Shown: positions 26,679 to 35,714 of the stretch, one piece after another
How positions within the stretch are numbered: the stretch's first letter is position 1
How the letters are laid out: the number at the start of each line of letters is the position of its first letter
NCBI GenBank assembly: GCA_035328405.1
Contig: DAOLIT010000023.1
Location: forward strand, 1-64,000
Reading direction: 5' to 3'
Source: JAEUKA01 sp035328405
Lineage (GTDB): Bacteria > Myxococcota_A > Polyangia > Palsa-1104 > JAEUJZ01
DNA: 64,000 nt
The notes under the pieces: model-generated
The model's input: the letters and a program-made list of their open reading frames with translations, nothing else
Databases searched by the model: none
Told to the model about the DNA's origin: nothing
Program-made: the position numbers and the translations under genes

Positions 26679-27278
26679 ATGCTCTCTTTGTTGCTTGCAA
26701 AAACCTGGTTGACTGTACTCCTCGCGTCCACTGTTGGCCTGACAGAACCAGAGTTCGCCAAAGTGATGCGAGGCGATGTTGTCGCCCGTACAGAGAACTT
26801 CACAAATGAACAGGGGAAATCCTCTGGACGCGGAATGGGGGCGGTTCTGATCTCCAAACCCATCGAGGAAATTTGGGCTGTCGTGAGTCGTTTTGAAGAC
26901 AAGGCCGAGTACATGCCGCGCCTTGAAAAAGTCGAAGTTTTGGACAAGACCCCCGAACGAGTCCGGGTACGAATGGACATTGATGCTTCGGTGACAAAGG
27001 CGCGCTACACAGCCGTGTTTGTTCTGTCCCAGACCGCGCATACCATCCATTACGAGCTGGATAGGAGTGCAAAAGACAACACGATTGCGGACACTCAGGG
27101 GAGTTATGAACTATTCGCTGTGACCGACGGGACAACGCTGCTCGTGTACCGAACTTATGTGGATACGGGCCGCGCGATCCCACGGTTCATCGCGGACTAC
27201 ATGGCGCGGCGATCGATTCCCAAACTCCTCACTGCGATCAGAAAAAGAGTCGAATCTGGGGGGACGTATCGAAAATAG
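26679..27278 (+). CDS. START/SRPBCC-fold lipid-binding-like protein
   Basis: 199 residues with an N-terminal signal peptide ('MLSLLLAKTWLTVLLASTVGL') and then a SRPBCC helix-grip domain: 'SGRGMGAVLISKPIEEIWAVVSRFEDKAEYMPRLEKVEVLD', 'YELDRSAKDNTIADTQGSYELFAV', ending in an amphipathic C-terminal helix ('IPRFIADYMARRSIPKLLTAIRKRVE'). The fold binds hydrophobic ligands. An exported version suggests transfer of lipid or sterol-like compounds in the periplasm, but no ligand can be assigned. It is followed by a TesB-like thioesterase on the same strand after 41 bases. Confidence 0.8.
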   Translation: MLSLLLAKTWLTVLLASTVGLTEPEFAKVMRGDVVARTENFTNEQGKSSGRGMGAVLISKPIEEIWAVVSRFEDKAEYMPRLEKVEVLDKTPERVRVRMDIDASVTKARYTAVFVLSQTAHTIHYELDRSAKDNTIADTQGSYELFAVTDGTTLLVYRTYVDTGRAIPRFIADYMARRSIPKLLTAIRKRVESGGTYRK

Positions 27279-27319
27279 TCATTCCCACGCGCGATTCCGT
27301 TTGGCAGAGTGTGCGCCCG

Positions 27320-28180
27320 ATGTCATCCGTCCTATCCGATTTGATTGAACTTTTGCGGCTCGATCGCCTCGATGAAAAACACTTTCGGGGCACGAGCCAA
27401 GACTTGGGTTGGGGGCAACTGTTTGGTGGCCAGGTGCTCGGCCAATCGCTGAGTGCGGCGGTACAAACCGTTCCAAGCGACCGCCACGTGCATTCCCTCC
27501 ATTCGTACTTTCTGCGGTTTGGCAACATCCAAAAACCGATCGACTTCACCGTTGAGTCTGTGCGGGATGGTTTCAGTTTTTCCACGCGGAGCGTCCTGGC
27601 CACACAGAATGACGTTCCGATTTTTCAGCTCACGGCGTCGTTTCAAACCGCAGGCACAGGTTTTTCTCATCAAGATCCCATGCCGAAAACACCGGACCCG
27701 GAAGACCTGATCACCGACGCAGAATTGTGGGGAAGGTACTTTGAAAAACTCCCCGAATCGATGCGCGCCATGGGTCAGAAACAGAGACCGATTGAATTGC
27801 GACCTGTGGCCCCTTTGGACCCGTTTGTCCCGACCACAGCGCCTCCCGAACATGCAGTCTGGATGCGTGCAACGGGTACACTCCCTGATGATGAAATGCT
27901 CCATCGCTGTTTGCTGGCCTATAGTTCAGATTTCTTGTTTCTGCCGACGGCGATGCGCCCGCATGGAATTACCTGGCTGACCCCCAAAGTTCAAATTGCG
28001 AGCGTGGATCATTCCATTTGGTTTCACAGACCGTTTCGGATGGATGACTGGCTTCTTCATGTGATGCACAGTCCCAGCGCATTCGGGGGACGGGGTTTCG
28101 TGCGCGGGAGCGTGTTTTCTCGAGACGGAAAACTCATCGCATCCACCGCCCAAGAAGGCGTCATGCGAAACCGCCGATAA
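27320..28180 (+). CDS. tesB: Acyl-CoA thioesterase II (TesB-like)
   Basis: 286 residues from the ATG at 27320 (a GTG nine bases upstream is also in frame). Double hot-dog fold: first half 'RGTSQDLGWGQLFGGQVLGQSLSAA' and 'VHSLHSYFLRFG'; second half 'HRCLLAYSSDFLFLPTAMRPH' (catalytic Asp region) and 'SVDHSIWFHRPFRMDDWLLHVMHSPSA', both typical of TesB. It hydrolyses medium/long-chain acyl-CoA to free acid and CoA in the cytoplasm. It ends 3 bases before the convergent end of the metallo-beta-lactamase-fold gene. Confidence 0.92.
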   Translation: MSSVLSDLIELLRLDRLDEKHFRGTSQDLGWGQLFGGQVLGQSLSAAVQTVPSDRHVHSLHSYFLRFGNIQKPIDFTVESVRDGFSFSTRSVLATQNDVPIFQLTASFQTAGTGFSHQDPMPKTPDPEDLITDAELWGRYFEKLPESMRAMGQKQRPIELRPVAPLDPFVPTTAPPEHAVWMRATGTLPDDEMLHRCLLAYSSDFLFLPTAMRPHGITWLTPKVQIASVDHSIWFHRPFRMDDWLLHVMHSPSAFGGRGFVRGSVFSRDGKLIASTAQEGVMRNRR

Positions 28181-28183
28181 AAT

Positions 28184-29083
28184 CTAAAGGTGCCAGCGAA
28201 CCGGTGCGGACTCTGTTTGACAGACGGCCATCCTACCGTTTTCGGAAAGCGCCAATTTGCCCATCGCAACGGCGGGATCGTGTGTGAAAAACAGCCAGCC
28301 ACCGCGATGACTCAGTTCTGTTAGGAGTGTCGTTTTTTCCTCAATCAGGAGTTCGGGAAAACGGTCGTATCCCATCGTCATGGGAAAGTGAACCCACGCG
28401 GCCCCCGGAACCAAGTCACCTGCAAAAAGGACACTCCGATCTTGTGTCTTGCTCAGGATCTCTGTAAGCAGCAGACCCGGTGTATGTCCGTGGGAGTAAT
28501 GAAAGCGAAAACCGGGCAGTGCTTCATTCTGTGTCTCTCCGTTCGGAATCACCTGCAAACGCCCACTGTTTCGGAGGAGCCCCGGAAGATAGGGAATGAA
28601 AGACGCTTTGTCCCGAACATGCGGCCGTTCCGCTCGATCGAGCGCCCCCTGCGACACCACGTAGCGCGCGGACGGAAACAACAACCGATGCGGTTGCCCT
28701 GATTCTGGTTCGCAAAGGAGTCCACCCGCATGATCGAAATGCAGGTGGGACAGAATCACATGGGTAATGTCCTCTTCCCGAACGCCCAGTGCAGACAAGG
28801 ATTTGCGAAGGATGTGTTCTTCCTCTACGACCCCGTAACGGCTGCGCAGATCTTTTTCAAAAAACACGCCGATTCCGGTTTCCAGAAGTACTTTTTTGTC
28901 CTCTGTCTCGACGAGGAGCGCACGACAAGCGAGGCCAATGCGGTTTTCCTCATCCGGCGCAAAAAAACGCGACCACAGCGCCTTTGGAGCATTTCCAAAC
29001 ATCGCACCTCCATCCAAACGCTGCGAGTTGCCCACCACTGCGGAAAGCTGAATTTCACCCGTCACAAGCTCGGTCCCATTCAT
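28184..29083 (-). CDS. Metallo-beta-lactamase-fold hydrolase
   Basis: 299 residues if started at the ATG at 29083 (MNGTELVTGEIQ); upstream Mets are in frame and the ribosome site AGGAGG lies rather far away, so the start is uncertain. Seen: metal motif 'HLHFDHAGG' (HxHxDH), later His in 'YSHGHTPG', Asp in 'FAGDLVP' and His in 'FFTHDPAVAM'. This is the lactonase/glyoxalase II-like branch, cytoplasmic (no signal). The pattern resembles N-acyl-homoserine-lactonase relatives, but the substrate is not determined. Convergent with the TesB gene. Confidence 0.85.
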   Translation of the reverse strand: MNGTELVTGEIQLSAVVGNSQRLDGGAMFGNAPKALWSRFFAPDEENRIGLACRALLVETEDKKVLLETGIGVFFEKDLRSRYGVVEEEHILRKSLSALGVREEDITHVILSHLHFDHAGGLLCEPESGQPHRLLFPSARYVVSQGALDRAERPHVRDKASFIPYLPGLLRNSGRLQVIPNGETQNEALPGFRFHYSHGHTPGLLLTEILSKTQDRSVLFAGDLVPGAAWVHFPMTMGYDRFPELLIEEKTTLLTELSHRGGWLFFTHDPAVAMGKLALSENGRMAVCQTESAPVRWHL

Positions 29084-29193
29084 GACCGCATTATGGCCTC
29101 CTCTCATGACGGTCACAGGGAAAACCTTTCTTGTCGCAGCCGTCTTTGATAGCCTCATGACCAAAGTCAAATCAGCGAGTCTTCGGTACAGCG

Positions 29194-31008
29194 ATGTCCG
29201 TGTCGCAAGAACAAAAGGAAGCCGAAAAGCTGGTCGGGCAGGTTCTGAACGGAACCTATCTGCTCGAACAACTCTTGGTGACGGGTGGAATGGGTGCGGT
29301 GTTTCGTGGCCGCCACGTTCGTACTGGCGGTGTTTGCGCCATCAAGGTCCTTCATTCGCGAGCCGCGATGCAAGGCGACCTGAGCGACCGGTTTCAAGAT
29401 GAAGCCCGTATCATTGCGTCGCTGCGCCATCCCAACATCGTCCAGGTCAGCGACTTGGACCGAGACCGTTCGGGAATGGCTTTCATCGCGATGGAATTGC
29501 TCGAAGGCGAAGACTTGCAAGATCGCATCGAGCGCACCGGCAGCGTTCCTCTCGAAGAGGCGCTGCAAATCACACGGCAAATTTCTTCGGCGCTCCACGC
29601 CGCGCACGAGCGAGGTGTGATTCACCGCGATCTGAAACCCCGCAACATTTACTTGTCGCGCCACGAGGAAAACGGCGAAGTCACGCAGGTCGCCAAAGTC
29701 ATTGATTTTGGCGTGTCGAAGGTGCCAAAACCCGCCGACAAAGCGACGCGCGATCTGCTGGTCCTCGGAACGCCGCGCTACATGGCCCCTGAGGGTGCGA
29801 TGGGGCAAAACTCCCAAATCGACGGACGTTCGGATGAGTGGTCCGTCGCTGTGATTTTGTACCGCATGCTTTCGGGAAAGTTGCCGTTTGACCACGAAAA
29901 CGTCATCGATCTGTTCAAACAGGTCATCAACGAAGACCCCGTTCCGATTGAGCAACTCGTCCCGACCGTTCCGCCGCACGTCGCGGCTGCGATCAAACGC
30001 GCGCTTTCCAAGAAAAAAGAAGATCGCTTCCCGACGATGCTCGACTTTTTGCATGCGCTCGAACCACCGCCGGCAAGGCCTCCGTTTTCGCTCAAGCGCA
30101 GTGCGTTGTTCGGTTTGGCCGGAGCTGGCATGGCCGCGCTGTTCGTCATGCCGCTTTTGGTTCGAGAAATGCGGGGCAAAAAGCAATCGAATCAAGTGAG
30201 CGAGCTGCTCATCCAAGCGGACGAGGCGCTTCGCGAGGAGCGTTGGGACGATGCCCTCCGCCTCGCGAAGGAAACCGAGGCCGTACCTGCGCAACCTCAG
30301 TATGTACGAACAGCCTCGGAAAATCTGAAGCGTCGCGTCGAACGAGGCCGCCAAGTTTCGGCGGATGTCGAGCAAATCAACAAGTTTCTTGCTGACAAAG
30401 ATTTCGACGGTGCCTTGCGAAGCAATCGGTCGCTTCCGCCTCGCACGAACATTCGGATCACAGCCCAGCAACATTTCGATCTTTTGCAGCAACTTGTCAT
30501 CGCCTACCACCTGCAACAGGCCGAGGCTGAGCGGTCGCTGGGCCGATGCGACAAGATCGAACCGCATGTGAAAAACATCCTGGAACTGGTGCCCGACCAT
30601 GTGGACGCGCTGACGGCCCGATGGCGTCCTTGCGCCGCGTTTGTCGGGCAGCCGCCGGGACCAAAAAAGCTCGCTGGATACCCGCCCATGCGAGATGGGA
30701 ATGGCAAAGCCCTTGGCAACGCGGGCGAATACGACAAACAGCACAACACGTTCGCCGACATCGATCGCTTTCTTCGAGAAGCCCAGATCGCACACGACCA
30801 CGGCGAGTATCAAAAAGCCGTCGCGCTCGCTCACACTGCGACCTCGGTTTCGATCCGAACGAATCTGGCCTGGCGAATCGCGGGCGTCTCGGCCTGCCAT
30901 CTGAAAAGCCCGGACATTTTGGAATACGTCGTCCCGCACCTCGATCCCGCCTCCAAAGAGTTCGTGCGCGGTCGCTGCACAGCCCTCGGCTACAAAGTCA
31001 CGTTCTAG
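29194..31008 (+). CDS. Hanks-type Ser/Thr protein kinase with membrane segment and TPR-like tail
   Basis: 604 residues. The kinase domain (about 20-290) is complete: glycine loop 'LVTGGMGAVFRG' (the first Gly of the usual LGxGGMG is Val-Thr here), Lys in 'CAIKVL', 'HRDLKPRN', 'DFGVSK', 'GTPRYMAPE' and 'DGRSDEWSVAVILYRML'. After it comes one membrane segment (~307-325, 'SALFGLAGAGMAALFVMPLL') and a C-terminal ~270-residue periplasmic part with TPR-like helices. This architecture is common in Myxococcota signal networks. The next gene encodes an ATPase-like protein on the same strand. Substrates unknown. Confidence 0.9.
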   Translation: MSVSQEQKEAEKLVGQVLNGTYLLEQLLVTGGMGAVFRGRHVRTGGVCAIKVLHSRAAMQGDLSDRFQDEARIIASLRHPNIVQVSDLDRDRSGMAFIAMELLEGEDLQDRIERTGSVPLEEALQITRQISSALHAAHERGVIHRDLKPRNIYLSRHEENGEVTQVAKVIDFGVSKVPKPADKATRDLLVLGTPRYMAPEGAMGQNSQIDGRSDEWSVAVILYRMLSGKLPFDHENVIDLFKQVINEDPVPIEQLVPTVPPHVAAAIKRALSKKKEDRFPTMLDFLHALEPPPARPPFSLKRSALFGLAGAGMAALFVMPLLVREMRGKKQSNQVSELLIQADEALREERWDDALRLAKETEAVPAQPQYVRTASENLKRRVERGRQVSADVEQINKFLADKDFDGALRSNRSLPPRTNIRITAQQHFDLLQQLVIAYHLQQAEAERSLGRCDKIEPHVKNILELVPDHVDALTARWRPCAAFVGQPPGPKKLAGYPPMRDGNGKALGNAGEYDKQHNTFADIDRFLREAQIAHDHGEYQKAVALAHTATSVSIRTNLAWRIAGVSACHLKSPDILEYVVPHLDPASKEFVRGRCTALGYKVTF

Positions 31009-31009
31009 G

Positions 31010-31052
31010 CCATCCGTCCAGCCAGCCGTCCAGCCAGCCAGCCGTCCGTCCC
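31010..31052. repeat. Short C-rich tandem repeat between kinase and ATPase-like genes
   Basis: Iterated 'CCGTCCAGCCAG'-type units (imperfect, about three copies) directly after the kinase stop codon. A related C-rich 12-base unit flanks the N stretch at 35.6 kb. Its role is unclear: it could be slippage-prone filler or a short dispersed repeat family. Confidence 0.5.
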
Positions 31053-31145
31053 CCCATGACGCCGCCAAACGGGGGCAATCGGGAAGACGCACAAATCCGA
31101 CATGTCGCTCTTGGCGCACAAACGCACCAAAGGTATGGTGCGCGC

Positions 31146-32840
31146 ATGTTTTTGGAACCATTGACCTACGCGCTCCGCAACCCGCAAGGGCGTCTGTTTC
31201 GCCTGGATGACGACCTTCCGCTCGACACCGATTGCTATCGCGCGCTTTTGACGAATGAAACTTGGCGCAAAGCACAATGCGGGGAAATCGACCAGGCGAC
31301 GGCGGTGTGGGTGTTTCAGTGCATCGCCGACGGCTGGGTCGATGAGCACCTGTCGGACATTCGCGACGCGGTCATCGAAATGTTCGCGGTTCGCAATGCC
31401 GATCACCTGCATGCGCTCCTCTGCCGAGCGACGACCAACATCCTCGGCAGCGACTCGACACCCCGCGATTGGATCGAGCAGGATGTACCCCTGCTTTCTT
31501 TGGCCGATGTTGAGCTTCTGAAGACCGCCTCGCGCACCGTGAGCGGCGAGACCGTGCCGCGCTTGGGGGCCCGGCTGTTTGCTCGTCGGTACGCCACCCA
31601 ACTTGGGCTCCTGGTTCGCCAATCCGGTTTTTGGCAGCGTACGTGTTTGGGCGATGCAGCACTCGAGTTGCCGCGCGCCTATGTGTGGCCGTTTTTGCTG
31701 TCCCTCGAGACGTTGCAAACAATGGGTGCCGAAGACAAATGGCATGTGTCCAAAGAAGCGCTCGCGACCATGCAAACCGCAGGTTGTTTCGAGGTGTGCA
31801 CGAGTTTCCAAGACAGTGAAACAGCTCCGCCCGCTTTTTCGTGGCTTCGCACAAGAAGGCTCCAGCGGCAGGGACTCGTGCAAACGGTGGTTGAGGGCCC
31901 GAGTGACACCGGTCATGCAACGTGTCTTTTCCGCCTGACGGCTATTGCCATCGAGGCCTGCGCACGTCTTGTCCGCGTGCCTGAACACGAAGTGATGCGT
32001 CTGGCTCGAACGCTGCTCTGGCAACAAACAGAAGAACAGATGGAACCCTATCGGCTTGTGGAGTTTACCGACGAGGCGCTAGACACTGACGTGTGTGCGA
32101 AACACACACTCCACCATGAATTTGAGCCACTCCGAGTTGGTTCGCCCTTCTCGGAGAAGGGTCCTTCAGCCCCTCTTGGTGATTCCCAAAGATCCCAAAC
32201 GCTGCATCGCGCGACAGATCTGAACCTGGCGACCGAGCCTTTTCCATTCGGACAGGACTCTCCCACCTCTGAATCTTCCGACGGTGGCGTCTTCGCAGAA
32301 TCCCCCGAAGATGCCTCACCATCCGAGCGACCTGGCCTCAAACACCGCATGCCCGGCGAAATCGACTTGGGCAAGTTGATCCGCGCTGCCTGGGATGATT
32401 TGCAGGACAAACGTGTACATTTCACGTTGCTCGGGCCACAAATTCATGTCGCTGCGGATCGTCGTGCGCTCTTGCGAACACTGCGAGAGGTGTTGCGAGC
32501 CTCGGCCACCAGCGCACGGCACAGCACGCACAGCCTCTCGCTCGTATCCGTGAGCATGGCGACGCAGGCAGACCAAGTGGTCCTCTTGGTTCACGACAAC
32601 GGCATGGGAACTCCCCTGCCGCCGCGTCCGCCGATTTTCAAAGAGGTCGGAAACAATCTGGCCGAGGTGGTTGAAACCGACCCCGGTCGCCCCAGTTTTC
32701 AACGAATCCAGAGTCATGTCAGCGCGCTGGGAGGAGAACTCTCCCTTCTGCCTCCTCGTTTGGGAGGAACCAGCATGCGAATCGCCCTGCCAAGAGCCAC
32801 CCAACCACCCCCCATTGTCGCCCACGCTGGGCAGGCCTAA
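31146..32840 (+). CDS. Degenerate histidine-kinase-like ATPase protein
   Basis: 564 residues from the ATG at 31146. The first ~380 residues are an unrecognised helical region, followed by a Ser/Pro/Glu-rich linker ('DSPTSESSDGG...'). The last ~180 residues look like the GHKL ATPase of histidine kinases: 'EIDLGKLIRAAWDDL', 'DRRALLRTLREVLRAS' (N-box position without the canonical Asn), 'VLLVHDNGMGTPLPP' (G1-like) and 'LGGTSMRIALP' (G2-like). There is no phosphoacceptor His box and no transmembrane segment. Because the N-box is altered, activity as a kinase is doubtful; it may be an adaptor or anti-sigma-type protein. Downstream of a Ser/Thr kinase, possibly in its operon. Confidence 0.65.
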   Translation: MFLEPLTYALRNPQGRLFRLDDDLPLDTDCYRALLTNETWRKAQCGEIDQATAVWVFQCIADGWVDEHLSDIRDAVIEMFAVRNADHLHALLCRATTNILGSDSTPRDWIEQDVPLLSLADVELLKTASRTVSGETVPRLGARLFARRYATQLGLLVRQSGFWQRTCLGDAALELPRAYVWPFLLSLETLQTMGAEDKWHVSKEALATMQTAGCFEVCTSFQDSETAPPAFSWLRTRRLQRQGLVQTVVEGPSDTGHATCLFRLTAIAIEACARLVRVPEHEVMRLARTLLWQQTEEQMEPYRLVEFTDEALDTDVCAKHTLHHEFEPLRVGSPFSEKGPSAPLGDSQRSQTLHRATDLNLATEPFPFGQDSPTSESSDGGVFAESPEDASPSERPGLKHRMPGEIDLGKLIRAAWDDLQDKRVHFTLLGPQIHVAADRRALLRTLREVLRASATSARHSTHSLSLVSVSMATQADQVVLLVHDNGMGTPLPPRPPIFKEVGNNLAEVVETDPGRPSFQRIQSHVSALGGELSLLPPRLGGTSMRIALPRATQPPPIVAHAGQA

Positions 32841-32849
32841 ACGCCGAAA

Positions 32850-34157
32850 CTACAGCCGGATGATCAGACTTTGGGCTGCCCCTTTGTGTGGCCGAGTCGC
32901 ATTCCGCGTATCGACGAGCAAGCGGGCTTCTTGACACAGCCTCGCGTAGTCGATCGCAGAATGGTCCGTGAGGATCAAAATCGCATCGTAAGACGCCAAG
33001 TCCGCCAGCGGAACCGAGGCCAGTCTGTGTGTCCCTATCCTCACGGTCGGTACGTGTGGATCGTGGTATTCGACCCGCGCACCTTTGCCCTGCAATAGCT
33101 CGATCACGTCGAGCGCGGGCGATTCCCGCACATCGTCGATGTCCTTTTTGTACGCCACGCCCAGAACCAACAGTCGCGACCCTCGCACCGCCTGGCTGCG
33201 GTCGTTCAGCGCGTCTTGGAGCCGCGACACCACGATTTCGGGCATCCGCGTGTTGATTTGGTCCGCCAAGTCGATAAAGCGCGCCTCGTATTTGAGCGTC
33301 CGCATTTTCCACGACAGATACAGCGGATCGACCGGGATGCAGTGCCCACCCAGGCCAGGACCCGGATAAAACGGCATAAAGCCAAACGGTTTCGTGGCCG
33401 CAGCGTCGATCACTTCCCATGTGTCGAGACCCAGTTTTTCGCACATGATCGCCACTTCGTTGACGAGGCCAATGTTCACTGCCCGAAACGTGTTTTCCAA
33501 AAGCTTCACCATCTCGGCGGCGTCCGTCGAAGAAACCGGCACCAGCCGTTCCATGATTTCTCCGTACAAAGCCTGGATCATGTCGAGGCAGACCGGCGTC
33601 GTGCCGCCAACCACTTTCGGCGTGTTTTTCGTCTGAAACCGCGCATTCCCTGGGTCCACTCGTTCGGGTGAAAACGCGAGGAAAAAATCGCGTCCGACGA
33701 CAAGCCCCGATTCAGACAGCCTCGGCAACAAGACTTCGCGCGTGAAACCCGGAAACGTCGTCGATTCCAACACCACGAGCATTCCCGGATGCAAATGCGG
33801 CAGAAGCGCGTCCGCCGCAGCGACGATGTAACTGTTGTCAGGCGACCGCGACTTGTTGAGCGGCGTCGGTACGCAAATGATGACCACATCCGTCGATTTG
33901 AGGCAGCTCGCGTCGGTGGTCGCGCTCACACGGCCCAGTTGAACCTGCTCGGACAGCGCCGCACAAGACACGTCTTTGATGTAACTCTCGCCCTGGTTGC
34001 ACAGGGCCACGCGCTCAGCCGACACGTCGTATCCCGTGACGCGAAAACCGGCGCGTGCCACCTCCAAAAGCAGTGGCAGGCCGACGTACCCAAGCCCGAT
34101 CACCGCAACATGCGCCGTGTGTTGTGAAAGCTTTGTCCGAAGTGCTGTATGTGTCAT
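32850..34157 (-). CDS. Nucleotide-sugar 6-dehydrogenase (UDP-GlcNAc/UDP-Glc dehydrogenase family)
   Basis: 435 residues. Rossmann motif 'GLGYVGLPLL' near the N-terminus, 'VPTPLNKSRSPD', central-domain lysine region 'ENTFRAVNIGLVNE', and the catalytic cysteine in 'GPGLGGHCIPVDP'. The C-terminal UDP-binding domain has 'VLGVAYKKDIDDVRESPALD'. These match WbpA/CapL-type enzymes that oxidise UDP-N-acetylglucosamine (or relatives) to the uronic acid using NAD+. Product uses include polysaccharide and surface glycan synthesis. No other sugar-nucleotide gene lies next to it; a GT-A-like protein is at 60 kb. Cytoplasmic. It ends 9 bases before the convergent ATPase-like gene. Confidence 0.92.
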   Translation of the reverse strand: MTHTALRTKLSQHTAHVAVIGLGYVGLPLLLEVARAGFRVTGYDVSAERVALCNQGESYIKDVSCAALSEQVQLGRVSATTDASCLKSTDVVIICVPTPLNKSRSPDNSYIVAAADALLPHLHPGMLVVLESTTFPGFTREVLLPRLSESGLVVGRDFFLAFSPERVDPGNARFQTKNTPKVVGGTTPVCLDMIQALYGEIMERLVPVSSTDAAEMVKLLENTFRAVNIGLVNEVAIMCEKLGLDTWEVIDAAATKPFGFMPFYPGPGLGGHCIPVDPLYLSWKMRTLKYEARFIDLADQINTRMPEIVVSRLQDALNDRSQAVRGSRLLVLGVAYKKDIDDVRESPALDVIELLQGKGARVEYHDPHVPTVRIGTHRLASVPLADLASYDAILILTDHSAIDYARLCQEARLLVDTRNATRPHKGAAQSLIIRL

Positions 34158-34172
34158 TGCCGTGCCTGGCTT

Positions 34173-34970
34173 CTATCGTATGCGCCGCGACGTTGGCAAG
34201 GTGTGTTGCGCAAACAACCACGGAAGCAGAACCGGATTGGAAAAAGCGGCGGTCCACACGTCGTGCCCTTGGTGCGGATACTCGGTGTAGCGCGAAGCCG
34301 AAACGGCAGGTGCAGCCCGTGTTTGCAGTGCCCGAAACATGCGACGCGATCGCTCGACGGAAACCACGAGATCGTCTGCGCCGTGAAACAGCCACACCGG
34401 AATGTGCGCGATGTGGGGTGCCTGCGCCTCATCTGCGCCTCCACACACACTCACCCCTGCCGCAAACCCATCTGGACACCGAGACAACAAATCGAACACG
34501 CCAAAGCCTCCCATCGACAGGCCCACCACATACACCCGCGCCGGATCGACGCTGGGCCACCGCACCATGTCCGCAAGAAGCTGCAACACAAGACGCAAAG
34601 GACGCGACGGCTCTTCCAGAAACGAATGGGTTTGCGCAGCCCAATCAACCTCCACCCAACGCGCTCCAAGCGGGCATTGAGGCAACACATAAACACACCG
34701 AAACGCCGCCTGTTTCTCATCGGTGCCCAGCAGTTCAGCCGCACCGTTTTTCAATTGCGCCTCGTTGTCTGTTCCTCGCTCTCCGGCCCCATGCAAAAAC
34801 AGCACAAGCGGGAGTTTGGGCGGAACAGGGTCATGTCCCCGATCTCCCTCCGGCTTGTTCGGAACAAGCAGCCGATACGGCAGCGTTTCGCCCGTGTCTG
34901 GGTCCTTGTGTTCTCGTCTGACAAACCGCTTGGCCCAGCATGCAAACGTATCCGACGAACCGTCGCGCAT
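34173..34970 (-). CDS. Alpha/beta-hydrolase esterase (prolyl-oligopeptidase/feruloyl-esterase-like)
   Basis: 265 residues. Nucleophile elbow 'GLSMGGFG' with Ser, acid 'HGADDLVV' with Asp, and His in 'YPHQGHDVW', a full catalytic triad. 'LVLFLHGAGERGTDN' is the oxyanion-hole segment typical of the S9-like dienelactone/polyhydroxybutyrate-depolymerase-like family. No signal peptide is obvious, so cytoplasmic unless a non-classical route is used. It ends 15 bases before the nucleotide-sugar dehydrogenase gene on the same strand, so the two may be co-transcribed. Confidence 0.85.
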   Translation of the reverse strand: MRDGSSDTFACWAKRFVRREHKDPDTGETLPYRLLVPNKPEGDRGHDPVPPKLPLVLFLHGAGERGTDNEAQLKNGAAELLGTDEKQAAFRCVYVLPQCPLGARWVEVDWAAQTHSFLEEPSRPLRLVLQLLADMVRWPSVDPARVYVVGLSMGGFGVFDLLSRCPDGFAAGVSVCGGADEAQAPHIAHIPVWLFHGADDLVVSVERSRRMFRALQTRAAPAVSASRYTEYPHQGHDVWTAAFSNPVLLPWLFAQHTLPTSRRIR

Positions 34971-35076
34971 TGCCGCTCGAGATTGCCTTCATCCACAGCA
35001 AAACCCAAGCCGGTCTTTGGTCTGTTCGCACGGTTTTTTGCCCGAGCAAACACCTAGATTTGTTATCGTCGGACGC

Positions 35077-35590
35077 ATGCGCAGGTTCCTCGGTGCCTTG
35101 GTTGCTGCGTTCTTCTTTCTGCTCGCAGGTACGGGTGTAGGTCGGTGTGCGGAGCCGCCCCAAACTCCCCCCGCAAAACTGGCGACTTCTCCGTCGGACA
35201 CGGTGCCAAGCAGCCCGACTTCGCCGTGTGCGTCCTTCGACTCCCGCCGACTGCTCGCTGCGCATCTTGTCACCGGAAACGCCGAACCCGGTCGTATCTC
35301 GGACGAGGATCTTCGACTCGCCATCGAGAAACAGAATCTCGACCTGCAATTCTTGGTCGCCACCGTGCCGGAACCGCGCCTCGGTTTCGACGGGACGCTC
35401 GAAGCCATGACGCGCGCTCTGGAGTCCGTCGGTTTTCTGTTGGATCGCCATCTTTTGCCGTGGCAGACAACCACCGACAGACCGTCCCCGGACGCACATT
35501 GTGTTTCCGAACAGCCCGGCGTCGCGTTGTTTCAGCGAGCGCATCATCAAGAACGCGACGATCGCTCGACCAGCCCGCCGACCAGCCCGC
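35077..35590 (+). CDS. Large membrane protein, 5' part before assembly gap
   Basis: ATG at 35077. Signal peptide ('FLGALVAAFFFLLAGTGVGRCA'), then a low-complexity Pro/Ser segment and a short globular region ('ISDEDLRLAIEKQNLDLQFLVATVPE...ALESVGFLL'). The reading frame enters a 12-base repeat coding TSPP and is cut by the N stretch at 35591. The other side of the gap reads the same TSPP repeat in a different apparent frame; since the run of exactly 100 N is a placeholder of unknown length, the two halves are most simply one gene joined by a (TSPP)n linker. Confidence 0.65.
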
Positions 35591-35714
35591 NNNNNNNNNN
35601 NNNNNNNNNNNNNNNNNNNNNNNNNNNNNNNNNNNNNNNNNNNNNNNNNNNNNNNNNNNNNNNNNNNNNNNNNNNNNNNNNNNNNNNNNNCGACCAGCCC
35701 GCCGACCAGCCCGC
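35576..35714. repeat. TSPP-coding 12-base tandem repeat flanking an assembly gap (100 N)
   Basis: CGACCAGCCCGC units occur at least twice on each side of 35591-35690, which is filled with N. A pure 12-base repeat longer than the reads would explain why assembly stopped here. True repeat length and number are unknown. Confidence 0.85.

Noticed and set aside
34723..35076. Extending the membrane protein upstream of 35077
   Set aside because: The upstream frame is antisense to the esterase gene, while a clear signal peptide begins at the ATG at 35077.
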